Below, piece by piece: positions 1-8,587 of a stretch of DNA of 64,000 bases. The DNA is from an uncultured Microbacterium sp. (GTDB lineage Bacteria; Actinomycetota; Actinomycetes; Actinomycetales; Microbacteriaceae). The DNA is taken from assembly GCF_947488465.1 (NCBI RefSeq), contig NZ_CANKZA010000002.1:186001-250000 (forward strand), read 5' to 3'. The position numbers and the translations under genes are program-made. Under the pieces are notes generated by a model. The model made no database searches and was not told the DNA's origin. It saw nothing but the letters and a program-made list of their open reading frames with translations. How positions within the stretch are numbered: position 1 is the stretch's first letter; every line of letters starts with the position of its first letter.

Positions 1-1007
1 ATCTCGGGAAGCGGGACTGGGTTGGGAGTCGGGGTGCGTGCCAGCGCCGCTGCGGCACCGCTGGCCACACCCATCAGCGCCAGCTCGAAAGCGATCAGTG
101 TCCAGAAGGCGCGGGATGCCGCGCCAGATTCGCGCATCCTGCCGACCAGGCGAGCGCGGTACCACACCCCGAGGAGTCCGAGCCCGATCAGCGCGATGAC
201 TTTGACGCCCAAGATCGCGCCATAGGGAGAGAGCAACGCAGGCCACTCCTGCAGTCCGATAGCCGCACGGACCGTGCCAGACACCGCGACGAGCACGAAC
301 GCAACAAGGGCGATGCTCGAGTACCGGGCGACGACATCAGGGATGCGGCGCCGATCAAGGACGGGACGGATCGCGATGAGCAGGAGCAACCCGCCGAGCC
401 ACACCGCGGCGCAGATGATGTGCAGAATGAGCGCCATCATCGCCTCGTGGTGGAAGGCGTCATCGCCAGAGTGTCCCTGTGTGCCCATCGGCACAAGCGA
501 TGCCACCGCGAGCACAGCGACGAGGAGTGTTCCGACCCAGGACCGGACAGCGAAGGTGAAAACGGTGAGCGCGGCACCCGCAACCGTCGTGATCAGCCAC
601 GTGCGGCCTACCTCGAGCTCGACCAGGAACCGACCGAGCTGCGTACCGAACTGCGGTCCTGCGTTGAGCTCGGGGTTGAACACGCTGATGAACGTAAGGA
701 ACCCGGTTGCGCCAGCAGCGACCGTGAACACGGCGGCGGAGATCGAGGCGGAATCCATTGCGACATCGAGCTCGCGCTCACCGGCGCGGAGCGTGAATAG
801 CGCCGTCACGAGAACGCCGACCATACCCGCGGCAGCGAGGTTCACAAACAGCTTTGCGACCGGAAGCCCCCAACGTGCGACCGGGCCGGCGTCGCCCAAG
901 GACAGCTCCGCGGCCCCGCCGCCGAATCCCAACGCCCAGACCAGGACGATGACCGCGACGACGACGAGGATCGCCGGCCCTGCGACCCGTGATGAGCGGG
1001 GATTCAT
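1..1007 (-). CDS. copD: CopD-family copper resistance membrane protein (3' end outside window)
   Basis: Multi-pass membrane protein of the CopD family, linked to copper uptake across the membrane together with CopC. I translated the open frame from the ATG at 1007: it begins MNPRSSRVAGPAILV and runs to the window edge (335 codons) without a stop. It matches the N-terminal half of the CopD-CtaG fusion at 34787-36763 almost segment by segment (GPVARWGLPV, NLAAAGM, TQGHSGDD, VARYSSIALVAFV). Whether a CtaG domain follows is unknown; a separate ctaG exists at 3946. It lies 115 nt after ccsB. A 29-codon ORF starting at 1093 ends in an ATGA overlap with this start, but nothing else supports it. Confidence 0.85.
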   Translation of the reverse strand, partial: MNPRSSRVAGPAILVVVAVIVLVWALGFGGGAAELSLGDAGPVARWGLPVAKLFVNLAAAGMVGVLVTALFTLRAGERELDVAMDSASISAAVFTVAAGATGFLTFISVFNPELNAGPQFGTQLGRFLVELEVGRTWLITTVAGAALTVFTFAVRSWVGTLLVAVLAVASLVPMGTQGHSGDDAFHHEAMMALILHIICAAVWLGGLLLLIAIRPVLDRRRIPDVVARYSSIALVAFVLVAVSGTVRAAIGLQEWPALLSPYGAILGVKVIALIGLGLLGVWYRARLVGRMRESGAASRAFWTLIAFELALMGVASGAAAALARTPTPNPVPLPE

Positions 1008-1122
1008 CCCGATGCTGGTCGGCGTGTTCTGGGCCGGCGTACACAGTCGCGACGTGCATGCGCGTCGCGGAGCAGCCAAGTTGTCGGGGTCATTTCCGTG
1101 CTTTCTTTTGTGGTGTGGAGGG

Positions 1123-2139
1123 TCAGCTGAGCCCGGAATAGGCGTGGAGTCCTTTGAAGAACATGTTGACGATCGTGAAGTTGAACAGCACCGCGACGAA
1201 CCCATTAATGGACAGCCACGCGGAGCGGCTGCCACGCCACCCCCTTGTCGCGCGGGCGTGGATATAGCCGGCGTAAAGCACCCAGATCACGAACGTCCAC
1301 ACCTCCTTGGTGTCAAAGCCCCAGTAACGACCCCAGGAGTCATTCGCCCAGATCGAGCCGGCGATGAGAGTGAATGTCCAGAACACGAATCCCACGATCG
1401 CGAACCGGTAGGCAAGTGACTCGAGCACGTCAGCGGAGGGCAGAGTACGCAGAAACCCGGGGCCGGGGGCGCGGGTTGTATCCGAGGACGCCGGGATACG
1501 GCGTTCACGGCGTGCTTGCAGGAGCTGGGTGGCCGAGAGGCCGCACGCGATCGCGAACAGGGCGGTAGCGAGCGAGGCGACAAAGACGTGAATGACCAGC
1601 CACACGCTCTTGAGCGGATCCATCAGCGGAACGACGTCGACGTAGAACGTGATCGTCGCCCCGCCCAGCAGCAACACCACCATGCCGATCAAGAACGCAC
1701 CCAGGAACCGGAGGTCGAAGCGGCGCAGCACGAGCAGGTACACCGCGACAATCAGGACAGTGCCCGTCAGCGCGAATTCATACATGTTCGCCCAAGGCAC
1801 CCGCTCGGCGGCGATCCCGCGCAGGACGGTGCCAGCGACGTGGAACAGAAACCCGAGGACCGTCAGCGATGTCCCGATCCGCGCCCACAGCAGTCGTCGC
1901 CGCTGGGCGGGCGGCGTGTGAACACTGTCGAGCGGTCCGGTCGGACGGGGCTCGGTCTGCGAGCTGTCAGCTGTGGACGCGCCGACCAGGAGCGGCGCCC
2001 GCTGCGAGATGTTGACGGGGACGGAGCGTTGGGCAAGGTCGATGGCGTACGCGATGAACGCGAGTAAGTAGGTGGCGATCGCCGTCCACACGAGCAGCAA
2101 CGAGATGCCGTCGAGGGAGAGCGCGTCGGTTCCGGTCAT
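1123..2139 (-). CDS. ccsB: Cytochrome c biogenesis protein CcsB/ResC
   Basis: Membrane half of the system II cytochrome c synthase, which moves heme outward and, with ResB, attaches it to apocytochrome CXXCH motifs. The 338-residue protein has several hydrophobic helices and the family's heme-handling tryptophan-rich stretch WGRYWGFDTKEVW near residue 270 (WGRYWGWD is usual, so the last Trp is Phe). Conserved His residues appear in VIHVF and YIHAR. The start ATG overlaps the stop of a small broken ORF. It belongs to the same minus-strand operon as resB, ccdA and tlpA. Identification is firm. Confidence 0.95.
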   Translation of the reverse strand: MTGTDALSLDGISLLLVWTAIATYLLAFIAYAIDLAQRSVPVNISQRAPLLVGASTADSSQTEPRPTGPLDSVHTPPAQRRRLLWARIGTSLTVLGFLFHVAGTVLRGIAAERVPWANMYEFALTGTVLIVAVYLLVLRRFDLRFLGAFLIGMVVLLLGGATITFYVDVVPLMDPLKSVWLVIHVFVASLATALFAIACGLSATQLLQARRERRIPASSDTTRAPGPGFLRTLPSADVLESLAYRFAIVGFVFWTFTLIAGSIWANDSWGRYWGFDTKEVWTFVIWVLYAGYIHARATRGWRGSRSAWLSINGFVAVLFNFTIVNMFFKGLHAYSGLS

Positions 2140-2329
2140 GGCAGGGTCGTCCTCTTCATCGTTGCGGTCATGGGCTGGGGAGGAGCGTGGGCGGCAGATG
2201 TGTGAGGGGGATGGTCAGCGTGCGTTCGCTTTCCGATATGCATGTGCGGGTACACCGCGCTGATCTGCTGCCGTTGAGGACGCATTCCAGCACGACGGTG
2301 CCGACCTTTGCGGTCTGCGGTGCGATCAT
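2136..2329 (-). pseudogene. Small coupled ORF interrupted by an apparent 1-nt deletion
   Basis: The ATG at 2329 overlaps the lnt stop (ATGA). Read as is, the frame ends at 2168 after 53 residues. If one base is restored after 2271, the frame switches to the one whose TGA (2138-2136) overlaps the ccsB ATG, giving a 64-residue protein from MIAPQTAKVGTVV to the end TMKRTTLP, with a His-rich middle (YPHMHIGKRTHADH). Codons ending in G or C dominate in the first frame before this point and in the second frame after it. The family is not recognised. Either a frameshifted gene or a sequence error; both ends fit translational coupling. Confidence 0.45.
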
Positions 2330-3942
2330 GGCCGCCTCCCTTGGCCGATCGGATGATCCATGTCCACCGCCCGTGTGCGGGCACGGTGGGTGAAGCCGGC
2401 CGCCGCGAAAGCAACACTGGAGGCGAGGACGAGGAACCCGGTGAGCGAGGGACCGAGCGCCGTTGACGGGGTGAGCCCGGTGCGCAGCGGGACGGTACTG
2501 ATCGATGCACCGGCGGTGTCGACGCCGATGTTGTCGATGGTGGTGCCGTCTGGGGCGATCACCTGACTGGTGCCCACCGTTGAGACGTTGACGACCGCGC
2601 GACCCGTTTCGACGGCGCGCATGCGGGCGAACGCGAGTTGCTGGAGGTTCTCGTCGGTGCCGCGGAAATCGGCGTTGTTGGTCTGAAACACGAACAGCTG
2701 CGCACCCTGCTGGACGCCGTCCCAGATGACGGTGTCGTAGATCACGTCGAAGCAGATCGCCAGCCCGACACGGACGTCTCCGACCTTCGCGAGCGGCGAA
2801 TTGGTGCCGGGGGTGTATTCGCGTTGGATCAGACCGACCAGGTCCGGGGCGATCCGCTCGTAGAACCAACGGTCGGGGACATATTCCCCGAATGGGACCG
2901 GGTTGACCTTGTCATGCCACTGTCGGTCCGCGGGATCCGCGGTCCAGAGCAGGGAGGTGTTGAAGACGTCGTCGCCGCGGGTCGTGGCGGCGTTCATAAG
3001 CAGCGGCGCTCCTGCCGCCTGGACGATGCGGTCCAGCGCGGCCGCGGCATCGGGGTCGTTGAGCGGATCGGCGTCCACGCCGCCCTCCGGCCATGCCAAC
3101 AGATCCATCGGCTTCCCGTACAGGGGGCGCGTCGCGGAGCTCTGCGCGGCGAGGACGTCGCCCGGCGCCTTCACGTCGAAGTATCCGGTCGGACCATTGC
3201 CCTGCACCCAGCCGACCCGGAACGCCCCGGCCTCCGTGGTGGGGAACTGCGGCGCCACAGCCAGGAGAACCGCGACGACGCCGACGGGGAGCAGGCCGCG
3301 GACGAATCGGAACCTGCCCGCACGCAGTCGCTGCACCACAGCGGCGCACATAGTCACGATCAGGAACGACAGCCCGGTCACGCCCGTCCACGACGCGACC
3401 TCGACGAACGGCCCGCCGACCTGCGTCGTCCCGACCCGCGCCCACGGGAAGCCGGAGTATGGCCACGCTCCCATCACCACCTCGCGAACCGCCCACAGCC
3501 CCCCGACCAGCAGCGGTACCGCGATCAACTGCATGGAGCCACCTGGCCGCTGACGGGCGGTCCACCGGTAGGCGAGCGCGAGTGGCACCGCGCCTACTCC
3601 GAACAAGATTGCTTCCAGCCCGGCAAGGGTAAGCCACGGCACCGGGCCGAGGAACTCTGCTACCCACACCAGGTGGGTGGTGTAGAACACGGCGCCGAAG
3701 GTGGTGCCTACCAGCAGCGCCCCTCCGATGCTGCGCCCGACCAGGGTCAGCAGGGCGGCCGTGACGCTCACGAAGGTCAGTGGCCACCACCCGACCGGCG
3801 GGGATGCCAAATTCAGGAGGAACCCGGCAGCGGCAGCGGCTGAGACCGCCGCCCAGAGCGGCATCGACCACGATCGTGCGCGCTGCAGTGTCCCTTGCCC
3901 CGGCGTAGCAGCCGGGACGAGCGAGGGCATGGTGGTACGCAT
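2326..3942 (-). CDS. lnt: Apolipoprotein N-acyltransferase
   Basis: Adds the third acyl chain to the N-terminal Cys of lipoproteins in the membrane. The protein has 538 residues: about six hydrophobic segments in the first 230, then a nitrilase-like domain. The catalytic triad is visible: Glu in LLAWPEGG, Lys in WHDKVNPVPFGEY, Cys in VGLAICFDVIYD. It starts 3 nt after the ctaG stop and ends in an ATGA overlap with the following small ORF. With lspA at 8584 it gives this module two of the three lipoprotein-maturation steps; lipoprotein clients are encoded nearby (TlpA, DUF305). Mycobacterial and corynebacterial lineages also carry Lnt, so it is not alien to the phylum. Confidence 0.95.
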   Translation of the reverse strand: MRTTMPSLVPAATPGQGTLQRARSWSMPLWAAVSAAAAAGFLLNLASPPVGWWPLTFVSVTAALLTLVGRSIGGALLVGTTFGAVFYTTHLVWVAEFLGPVPWLTLAGLEAILFGVGAVPLALAYRWTARQRPGGSMQLIAVPLLVGGLWAVREVVMGAWPYSGFPWARVGTTQVGGPFVEVASWTGVTGLSFLIVTMCAAVVQRLRAGRFRFVRGLLPVGVVAVLLAVAPQFPTTEAGAFRVGWVQGNGPTGYFDVKAPGDVLAAQSSATRPLYGKPMDLLAWPEGGVDADPLNDPDAAAALDRIVQAAGAPLLMNAATTRGDDVFNTSLLWTADPADRQWHDKVNPVPFGEYVPDRWFYERIAPDLVGLIQREYTPGTNSPLAKVGDVRVGLAICFDVIYDTVIWDGVQQGAQLFVFQTNNADFRGTDENLQQLAFARMRAVETGRAVVNVSTVGTSQVIAPDGTTIDNIGVDTAGASISTVPLRTGLTPSTALGPSLTGFLVLASSVAFAAAGFTHRARTRAVDMDHPIGQGRRP

Positions 3943-3945
3943 CGG

Positions 3946-4884
3946 TCAGGTGTCTTTCTGGTGCAGTCGGGTGAGGTAGTCGTTGTAGGCGTCGAGATCG
4001 GGGTCGCCGTGTGCGTCGGCGCGACGGTCGGCGGCGACCGCCTGGGTGGTGTCTTCGCGGAACCAGCGGTGCATCACGTAGATGAGCATCAGCAGGGTGG
4101 GGGCTTCGCCGTAGGACCAGGCCAGGCCGCCGGCGAGGCGCTGGTCCTCGATCGGGTCGATGCCCAGTGCGCTCGTCGGCCCGGCGAACCCTTGCACGAG
4201 GGTGCTGGTGGCCATCATCAAGAAGACGCCGAAGAACGCGTGCAGAGCGGCTTCGGCGAACACATCCAGAGCGCGTCCGCCGTGGCTCATCCGCACCGGC
4301 AGCGGGTCTGAGGACAGCACCGGGATCGTGAACAGTATCCCGGCGACCAGGAACCCGACCTCGAGGAGAGTGTGACCGGTGACGGTGGACAGGATCGGGT
4401 CGGCGAAATCCGCCAGGTAGAGGCCGTAGAACGCGGCCAGGTACAACGGGACCGCCAGCCACGGGCTGAGCAGCCACCGGGCGGTCCGGCTGCGCAGCCC
4501 CGCATGTGCCGCACGCAGGATCAGGAGGCCGGCGCCGTGGTGGGGGGTGGCGCGCAGCAACAGCGTGCCGGGAGAGCCGAGAACCAGCAGCGGTGGGATT
4601 GCCATCATCAGGGTGAGCTGCTGGAACATGAATACCGAGAACAGCGCGTGCCCGTACCCCTCGACTCCGAGCCCGGTGACCGCGGCAAGGGCGACGCAGC
4701 CAAGCAGGAAGTTGACCGTGCGCCACACCGGCCACCGACGTCCCAGCGACCACAGCCGCACCGCGCCGGCCAGGTAGGCGACGGCGAGCAGGCCTGCCAC
4801 TACTGGCAGCAGTGGCAGCGGCAACGGCCCAGGGCTGAGAAAGCCGAGCAGTGTCGGCGGTGCCCCGGGGATCCAGTCGTTCAC
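3946..4884 (-). CDS. ctaG: Cytochrome c oxidase assembly protein, CtaG (Caa3) type
   Basis: Polytopic membrane protein (312 residues, about seven helices) of the CtaG/Caa3 family, which helps assemble the copper centre of cytochrome oxidase. Seen in sequence: GYGHALFSVFMFQQLTLMMAIPP-type helices, TGHTLLEVGFL, and the C-terminal HRWFREDTTQA region with a charged tail. The stand-alone form here contrasts with the CopD-CtaG fusion at 34787, where the same domain forms the C-terminal half. It sits between the zinc-ribbon gene and lnt, separated by 21 and 3 nt. Confidence 0.9.
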   Translation of the reverse strand: MNDWIPGAPPTLLGFLSPGPLPLPLLPVVAGLLAVAYLAGAVRLWSLGRRWPVWRTVNFLLGCVALAAVTGLGVEGYGHALFSVFMFQQLTLMMAIPPLLVLGSPGTLLLRATPHHGAGLLILRAAHAGLRSRTARWLLSPWLAVPLYLAAFYGLYLADFADPILSTVTGHTLLEVGFLVAGILFTIPVLSSDPLPVRMSHGGRALDVFAEAALHAFFGVFLMMATSTLVQGFAGPTSALGIDPIEDQRLAGGLAWSYGEAPTLLMLIYVMHRWFREDTTQAVAADRRADAHGDPDLDAYNDYLTRLHQKDT

Positions 4885-4905
4885 GGTCTCATCTCGGTTG
4901 AGTGA

Positions 4906-5187
4906 TCAGAAGTCGAAGAGATCGCCGAGGAAACCCTCTCGACGGCGCTTCCCTCCTCGGTCGTGACGGGAATCGCCTCGGTTCGGTTGAGAGTCGCTGC
5001 GGCCGTGGTGGGAGTCGCGTGGTGGTGGTGCGGGGTATTCCGGTACGCGGGAGTCGGGGGCGCGGTCGATGATCTTGTCCAGTTCGCCGCGGTCCAGCCA
5101 GACGCCGCGGCATTGCGGGCAGTCGTCAATTTCGACACCGGAGCGCTCGGTCACCGCGAGCAGGGCATCGTCAATGGGACATTTCAT
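4906..5187 (-). CDS. Small zinc-ribbon (TFIIB-type) protein
   Basis: A 93-residue protein starting MKCPIDDALL. It carries two zinc knuckles, CPxD near the N-terminus and CPQCRGVWLDRGEL near residue 25, as in the zf-TFIIB/YjdI-like family. The second half is hydrophilic, rich in Arg, His and Asp, and ends GDLFDF. The start was chosen because its ATG overlaps the resB stop (ATGA) and a GAAGGAG ribosome site sits just upstream; a longer reading from 5352 would be antisense-like arginine-rich sequence. Function is unknown; its place between resB and ctaG suggests a soluble accessory in cytochrome or metal handling. Confidence 0.85.
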   Translation of the reverse strand: MKCPIDDALLAVTERSGVEIDDCPQCRGVWLDRGELDKIIDRAPDSRVPEYPAPPPRDSHHGRSDSQPNRGDSRHDRGGKRRREGFLGDLFDF

Positions 5188-6902
5188 CGGTTTTCTCCTT
5201 CGGGAGGAATGTGGCTTGCGGTGCCGGTCAGCGCGGCGGCATGAGTGTCCGCGATGTCGTGGACGGCTTTGTGGAGGGTTGGGTCCTCGCCGCGCGCGAG
5301 GCCGGCGTATTCGACGCGGACGCCCCCCGGGGTGGTGTGGGCTTTGATCCACACGCGGCGGCGGGGTACGAACATCCCGGCAATCAGTCCCAATGTGGCG
5401 AGGGTGGCGAAGGCGAGCACCCAGGTACCGGAGGGGTCGTTTTGGATCTGCAGCGACGCGAACCGTTTCACCGGTTCACCGACCACCGCGGTGTCGTCCT
5501 CCCAGGTGATCGTCCCCCACCCGTTGGGGAGGTCAGCGGTCGCGCCGGGGGTGAGCTCGAGCGACTCGGCGCCGGTGTCGGCGCCGGTGTGCTGGGTGAG
5601 CCCGTCGACATCGAGGGTGTAGACGGACCGGGGGGTGCCGTCATCGATCCCGAGGTCACCGCTGAACACGTTGAGAGTGAGCACCGGGTTGATCGCATCC
5701 GGGTACACCGATGTGTACGCGCCGGACGGCAGCACACCCTGGGAGGGGTAGAAGAATCCGACCAGACCGAGCTGCTCGGGCATCCCGTCCGGGATCTTGA
5801 TGACCCCCAGGGACGTCATGAATGAGTCCTGCGGCAGGAACGGCTGCGATTCGCTGTACACAACTTCCCCCTCCGGGTTCCGGATGGTGAGAGTGGGCGC
5901 GTATCCGTTTCCAAGCAGGTAGATCCGGTCACCTTCGACGGTGATCGGATAGTTGACGATGACGCTCTCGCTGCGGTCGTCCTGCCCGGGTTGGCGGATG
6001 ATCACGTTGGCGGAGAAGTCCCCTGCTTGCCCCGCGCCGGGGGTACCGGGTAGCTGATAGGTGACCTCGAACTCGTCGAGGGTCATCGAGTACGGGGCGA
6101 GGCCGGTCCCGTCGATGAACCGGCCCGGGTTGAAGGAGGAGTAGTCGCTGAGCGCGTTCACGAACGTGGTGCCCTCCACCACGACCCGCTGTCCGGTGTA
6201 TGCGAACCCGCCGCCGATGCCGACGGAGACCAGCACTCCGATCAGAGCGATGTGGAAGACCAGGTTCCCGGTTTCTCGCAAATAACCGCGCTCCGCCGAG
6301 ACGGATGCCCATCCGCGGCCGTCGTACCTGTGCACCCGGTAGCCGGCGCGGCGCAGTTGCCGCTCCGCGAGCTCAACGGCCTCTTCCGCCGCATTCTGGG
6401 CCGCCGCCCCTACGGAGACGGTGACCTCCCGGTAATCGGGGAGGCGGGAAAGGCGGACGGGAGTGCGGGGCGGCTGGGACCGAAGGGCTTTGTAGTGGTG
6501 CTTTGCGCGAGGGATGACGCAACCGATGAGGGAGGTGAACAGCAGCAGGTAGATCGCGGAGAACCAGGGCGACTGGTACACGTCGAACAACCCGATCGCG
6601 TCCGCGACGGGGAACACATCCGGATTGTCGCGTTCCCACTGGATGACGCCGTTGGGGTCGGCGGTGCGCTGTGGGAACAGCGACCCCGGTACGGCGGCGA
6701 TCGCAAGGAACAGCAGCAGCACCAGGGCGGTACGCATACTGGTCAGCTGCCGCCACGCCCACCTCGCCCAGCCCACCACGCTGAGCGCCGGCGAGGTCAC
6801 GTCCGCGGCATTGTCACCGTCGTCGCTGTCGGCGTGGTCGCGAGGTCGGAGCGGGTCTACAGCCTCGTTCGTCGTGTTGGTCTCAGAGCGGGAGGGGAAC
6901 AT
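5184..6902 (-). CDS. resB: Cytochrome c biogenesis protein ResB
   Basis: Partner of CcsB in system II cytochrome c maturation; holds the apocytochrome on the outer face. The protein has 572 residues: a 45-residue acidic cytoplasmic N-terminus, TM helices at MRTALVLLLFLAIAAVPGS (with SLFPQR, typical of ResB), IYLLLFTSLIGCVIPRAK and LVFHIALIGVLVSVG, a large external domain, and a final helix WVLAFATLATLGLIAG. It overlaps ccdA by 20 nt upstream and is coupled to the zinc-ribbon gene downstream. Confidence 0.95.
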   Translation of the reverse strand: MFPSRSETNTTNEAVDPLRPRDHADSDDGDNAADVTSPALSVVGWARWAWRQLTSMRTALVLLLFLAIAAVPGSLFPQRTADPNGVIQWERDNPDVFPVADAIGLFDVYQSPWFSAIYLLLFTSLIGCVIPRAKHHYKALRSQPPRTPVRLSRLPDYREVTVSVGAAAQNAAEEAVELAERQLRRAGYRVHRYDGRGWASVSAERGYLRETGNLVFHIALIGVLVSVGIGGGFAYTGQRVVVEGTTFVNALSDYSSFNPGRFIDGTGLAPYSMTLDEFEVTYQLPGTPGAGQAGDFSANVIIRQPGQDDRSESVIVNYPITVEGDRIYLLGNGYAPTLTIRNPEGEVVYSESQPFLPQDSFMTSLGVIKIPDGMPEQLGLVGFFYPSQGVLPSGAYTSVYPDAINPVLTLNVFSGDLGIDDGTPRSVYTLDVDGLTQHTGADTGAESLELTPGATADLPNGWGTITWEDDTAVVGEPVKRFASLQIQNDPSGTWVLAFATLATLGLIAGMFVPRRRVWIKAHTTPGGVRVEYAGLARGEDPTLHKAVHDIADTHAAALTGTASHIPPEGENR

Positions 6903-7650
6903 TGATCACCACCTGTTGCAGTGCCGACATCAGCGCCGTCCACGCTCCTGTGACCATCAGCAACCCGAGCAGGATGAGCATTACTCCGCCGATGATGTTC
7001 AGCGCACGGATGTGGCGGCGCAAGAATGTCACGGACCGTGATGCCCATCCCCAACCGGCGGCGAGGATGAGGAACGGGATCCCCAGACCGAGGGAGTAGG
7101 CCAGGCCGAGCAGGCCGGCGCGAGCAGGGTCGCCCAGGTTCCAGGACATGGAGATGATCGCGGCGAGGGTGGGGCCGATACAGGGCGTCCAGCCGACACC
7201 GAGCGCGAAGCCGAGCAGTGGCGCGCCGATCAATCCGGCGCGACCTCGGGCACGGGGGCGGAGAGTGCGTTGGGCGAGCCCGAACAGACCGAGGAACACC
7301 AGCCCGAGGACGATGATGACGACACCGAACACCCGGGTGAGGATGTTCGCATATTGCAGCAGCAGGAATCCGAAGGTGCCGCCGAGGATGGTGACTGCCA
7401 CGAACACCACGGTGAACCCGGCGATGAACAGGGCCACGCCCAGCAGGAGTCGTGCACGCTCGGCCCGCACCGTCGTTCCTGGCCTTTTTGAGGTGGTTCC
7501 GGTGTCGGTGGTGGTGCTGCCGAGGTAGCCGAGGTAGCCGGGCACGAGCGGCAGCACGCACGGGGAGAGGAAGGACACCAATCCGGCGAGTACCGCGACC
7601 GGGACGGCCACCCACAGGGCGCCGTCGATGATCGTCATCCCCGGGTTCAT
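6883..7650 (-). CDS. ccdA: Cytochrome c biogenesis / thiol-reductant transporter CcdA
   Basis: Six-helix membrane protein (255 residues) that carries electrons from cytoplasmic thioredoxin to external thiol proteins such as TlpA/ResA. The two redox Cys are visible in SFLSPCVLPLVPGYLGY (helix 1) and GVGWTPCIGPTLAAI (helix 4). The ATG at 7650 overlaps the tlpA stop (ATGA) and fits the family N-terminus; longer readings upstream lie inside tlpA. Its 3' end overlaps the start of resB by 20 nt, which supports joint translation. Confidence 0.95.
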   Translation of the reverse strand: MNPGMTIIDGALWVAVPVAVLAGLVSFLSPCVLPLVPGYLGYLGSTTTDTGTTSKRPGTTVRAERARLLLGVALFIAGFTVVFVAVTILGGTFGFLLLQYANILTRVFGVVIIVLGLVFLGLFGLAQRTLRPRARGRAGLIGAPLLGFALGVGWTPCIGPTLAAIISMSWNLGDPARAGLLGLAYSLGLGIPFLILAAGWGWASRSVTFLRRHIRALNIIGGVMLILLGLLMVTGAWTALMSALQQVVINVPLPL

Positions 7651-8255
7651 GGGGTGTCTTCCTCGAGGGCATCGGCGACGAGTGCGGAGAGGATGGATGC
7701 GGCGGCCAGCTGTCCGATGATCCGGGCGGCGACTCTCCCGTCGCGGTCGATGACGAGGGTGGTGGGGGTGGCTTGGATGGGGGTGAGCTGTGCGAATGCG
7801 AGTTTGACGCGCCCGTCGTTCACGTCGATCACGCTGGGGTAGGTGATGTTGTTGTCGCGGGCGAAGGAGAGCGCGGTGGCGGGCTGGTCGTAGGTATTCA
7901 CCCCGAGGAACGCGACATCTTGGTCTTGGTAGTCCTGCCACACCTCTTCCAGCAATGGGGCTTCGACGATGCACGGCCCACAGGCGGCGTACCAGAAGTT
8001 CACCACCAGCACCCCACCCCGGTAGTCATCGCTGGTCACCGTGTCACCGGCCTCGGTGACGCCCTCGAACACGACTGGGTCGCCCCGTTCCGGCTCCGGG
8101 ATCTCCACGACCTGGAAATCGCCGGAGATGTAACCCTTCTCGGTGCCGTCCCGGTATTGCTGCGCGAGGGAATCATCCGCCGCGCACCCGGTCAGCAAAG
8201 CGGACGCGAGCAGCAGGGCAACAGCAGTCCGGGTCCGACTTCTGTGGGTGGTCAT
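7647..8255 (-). CDS. tlpA: TlpA/ResA-type thioredoxin lipoprotein
   Basis: Membrane-anchored thiol-disulfide reductase that keeps cytochrome c CXXC motifs reduced. The 202-residue protein starts with the signal MTTHRSRTRTAVALLLASA and a lipobox LLTGC, so it is a lipoprotein client of the neighbouring LspA and Lnt. The active site is ACGPC within VNFWYAACGPCIVEAP, and the cis-Pro region is ATPTTLVIDRDG. The start at 8255 overlaps the stop of the gene before it (ATGA); the stop overlaps ccdA. Confidence 0.93.
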   Translation of the reverse strand: MTTHRSRTRTAVALLLASALLTGCAADDSLAQQYRDGTEKGYISGDFQVVEIPEPERGDPVVFEGVTEAGDTVTSDDYRGGVLVVNFWYAACGPCIVEAPLLEEVWQDYQDQDVAFLGVNTYDQPATALSFARDNNITYPSVIDVNDGRVKLAFAQLTPIQATPTTLVIDRDGRVAARIIGQLAAASILSALVADALEEDTP

Positions 8256-8587
8256 GGGCGGCGCACCTTGATCAACGCACCGGCGACAAGGAACACCACC
8301 GCTGCGACCGGTTGCGCGGCCGTCCACACCGGCCCTGCGAACGGGAACGGGAAGACCGGATTCCAGACCACCACGATCACCGCGAACACTGGCACCCACC
8401 ACCACTGCCGCGCCTGCACCGCAAACCACGCCACGATCACGCCCAGGATGGCGGTGACGAACAGCACCGCCAGGAACCAGTCGTTACCCATGAGCGCGGG
8501 GGCAACAAACAGGACGGCGGCAGCGAGCAGGCTGGGCGCGAACGCGTTGCGCTGATACGTCGAGGGGCTTCGCGGTTTCGCCATCAT
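8252..8587 (-). CDS. Small membrane protein, DUF6804-like
   Basis: A 111-residue protein with about four hydrophobic helices (LLAAAVLFVAPALM, WFLAVLFVTAILGVIVAWF, VPVFAVIVVVWNPVFPF, PVAAVVFLVAGALI) and a short basic tail KVRRP. The WNPVFPF segment resembles the DUF6804 family of actinobacterial membrane proteins; no biochemical role is known to me. ATGA overlaps on both sides tie it to lspA and tlpA, so it is co-translated with lipoprotein and thiol-redox genes. Confidence 0.75.
   Translation of the reverse strand: MMAKPRSPSTYQRNAFAPSLLAAAVLFVAPALMGNDWFLAVLFVTAILGVIVAWFAVQARQWWWVPVFAVIVVVWNPVFPFPFAGPVWTAAQPVAAVVFLVAGALIKVRRP

Noticed and set aside
1004..1093. 29-codon ORF with an ATGA overlap onto copD
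   Set aside because: Arg-rich, no good ribosome site and no known family; the overlap alone is weak evidence.
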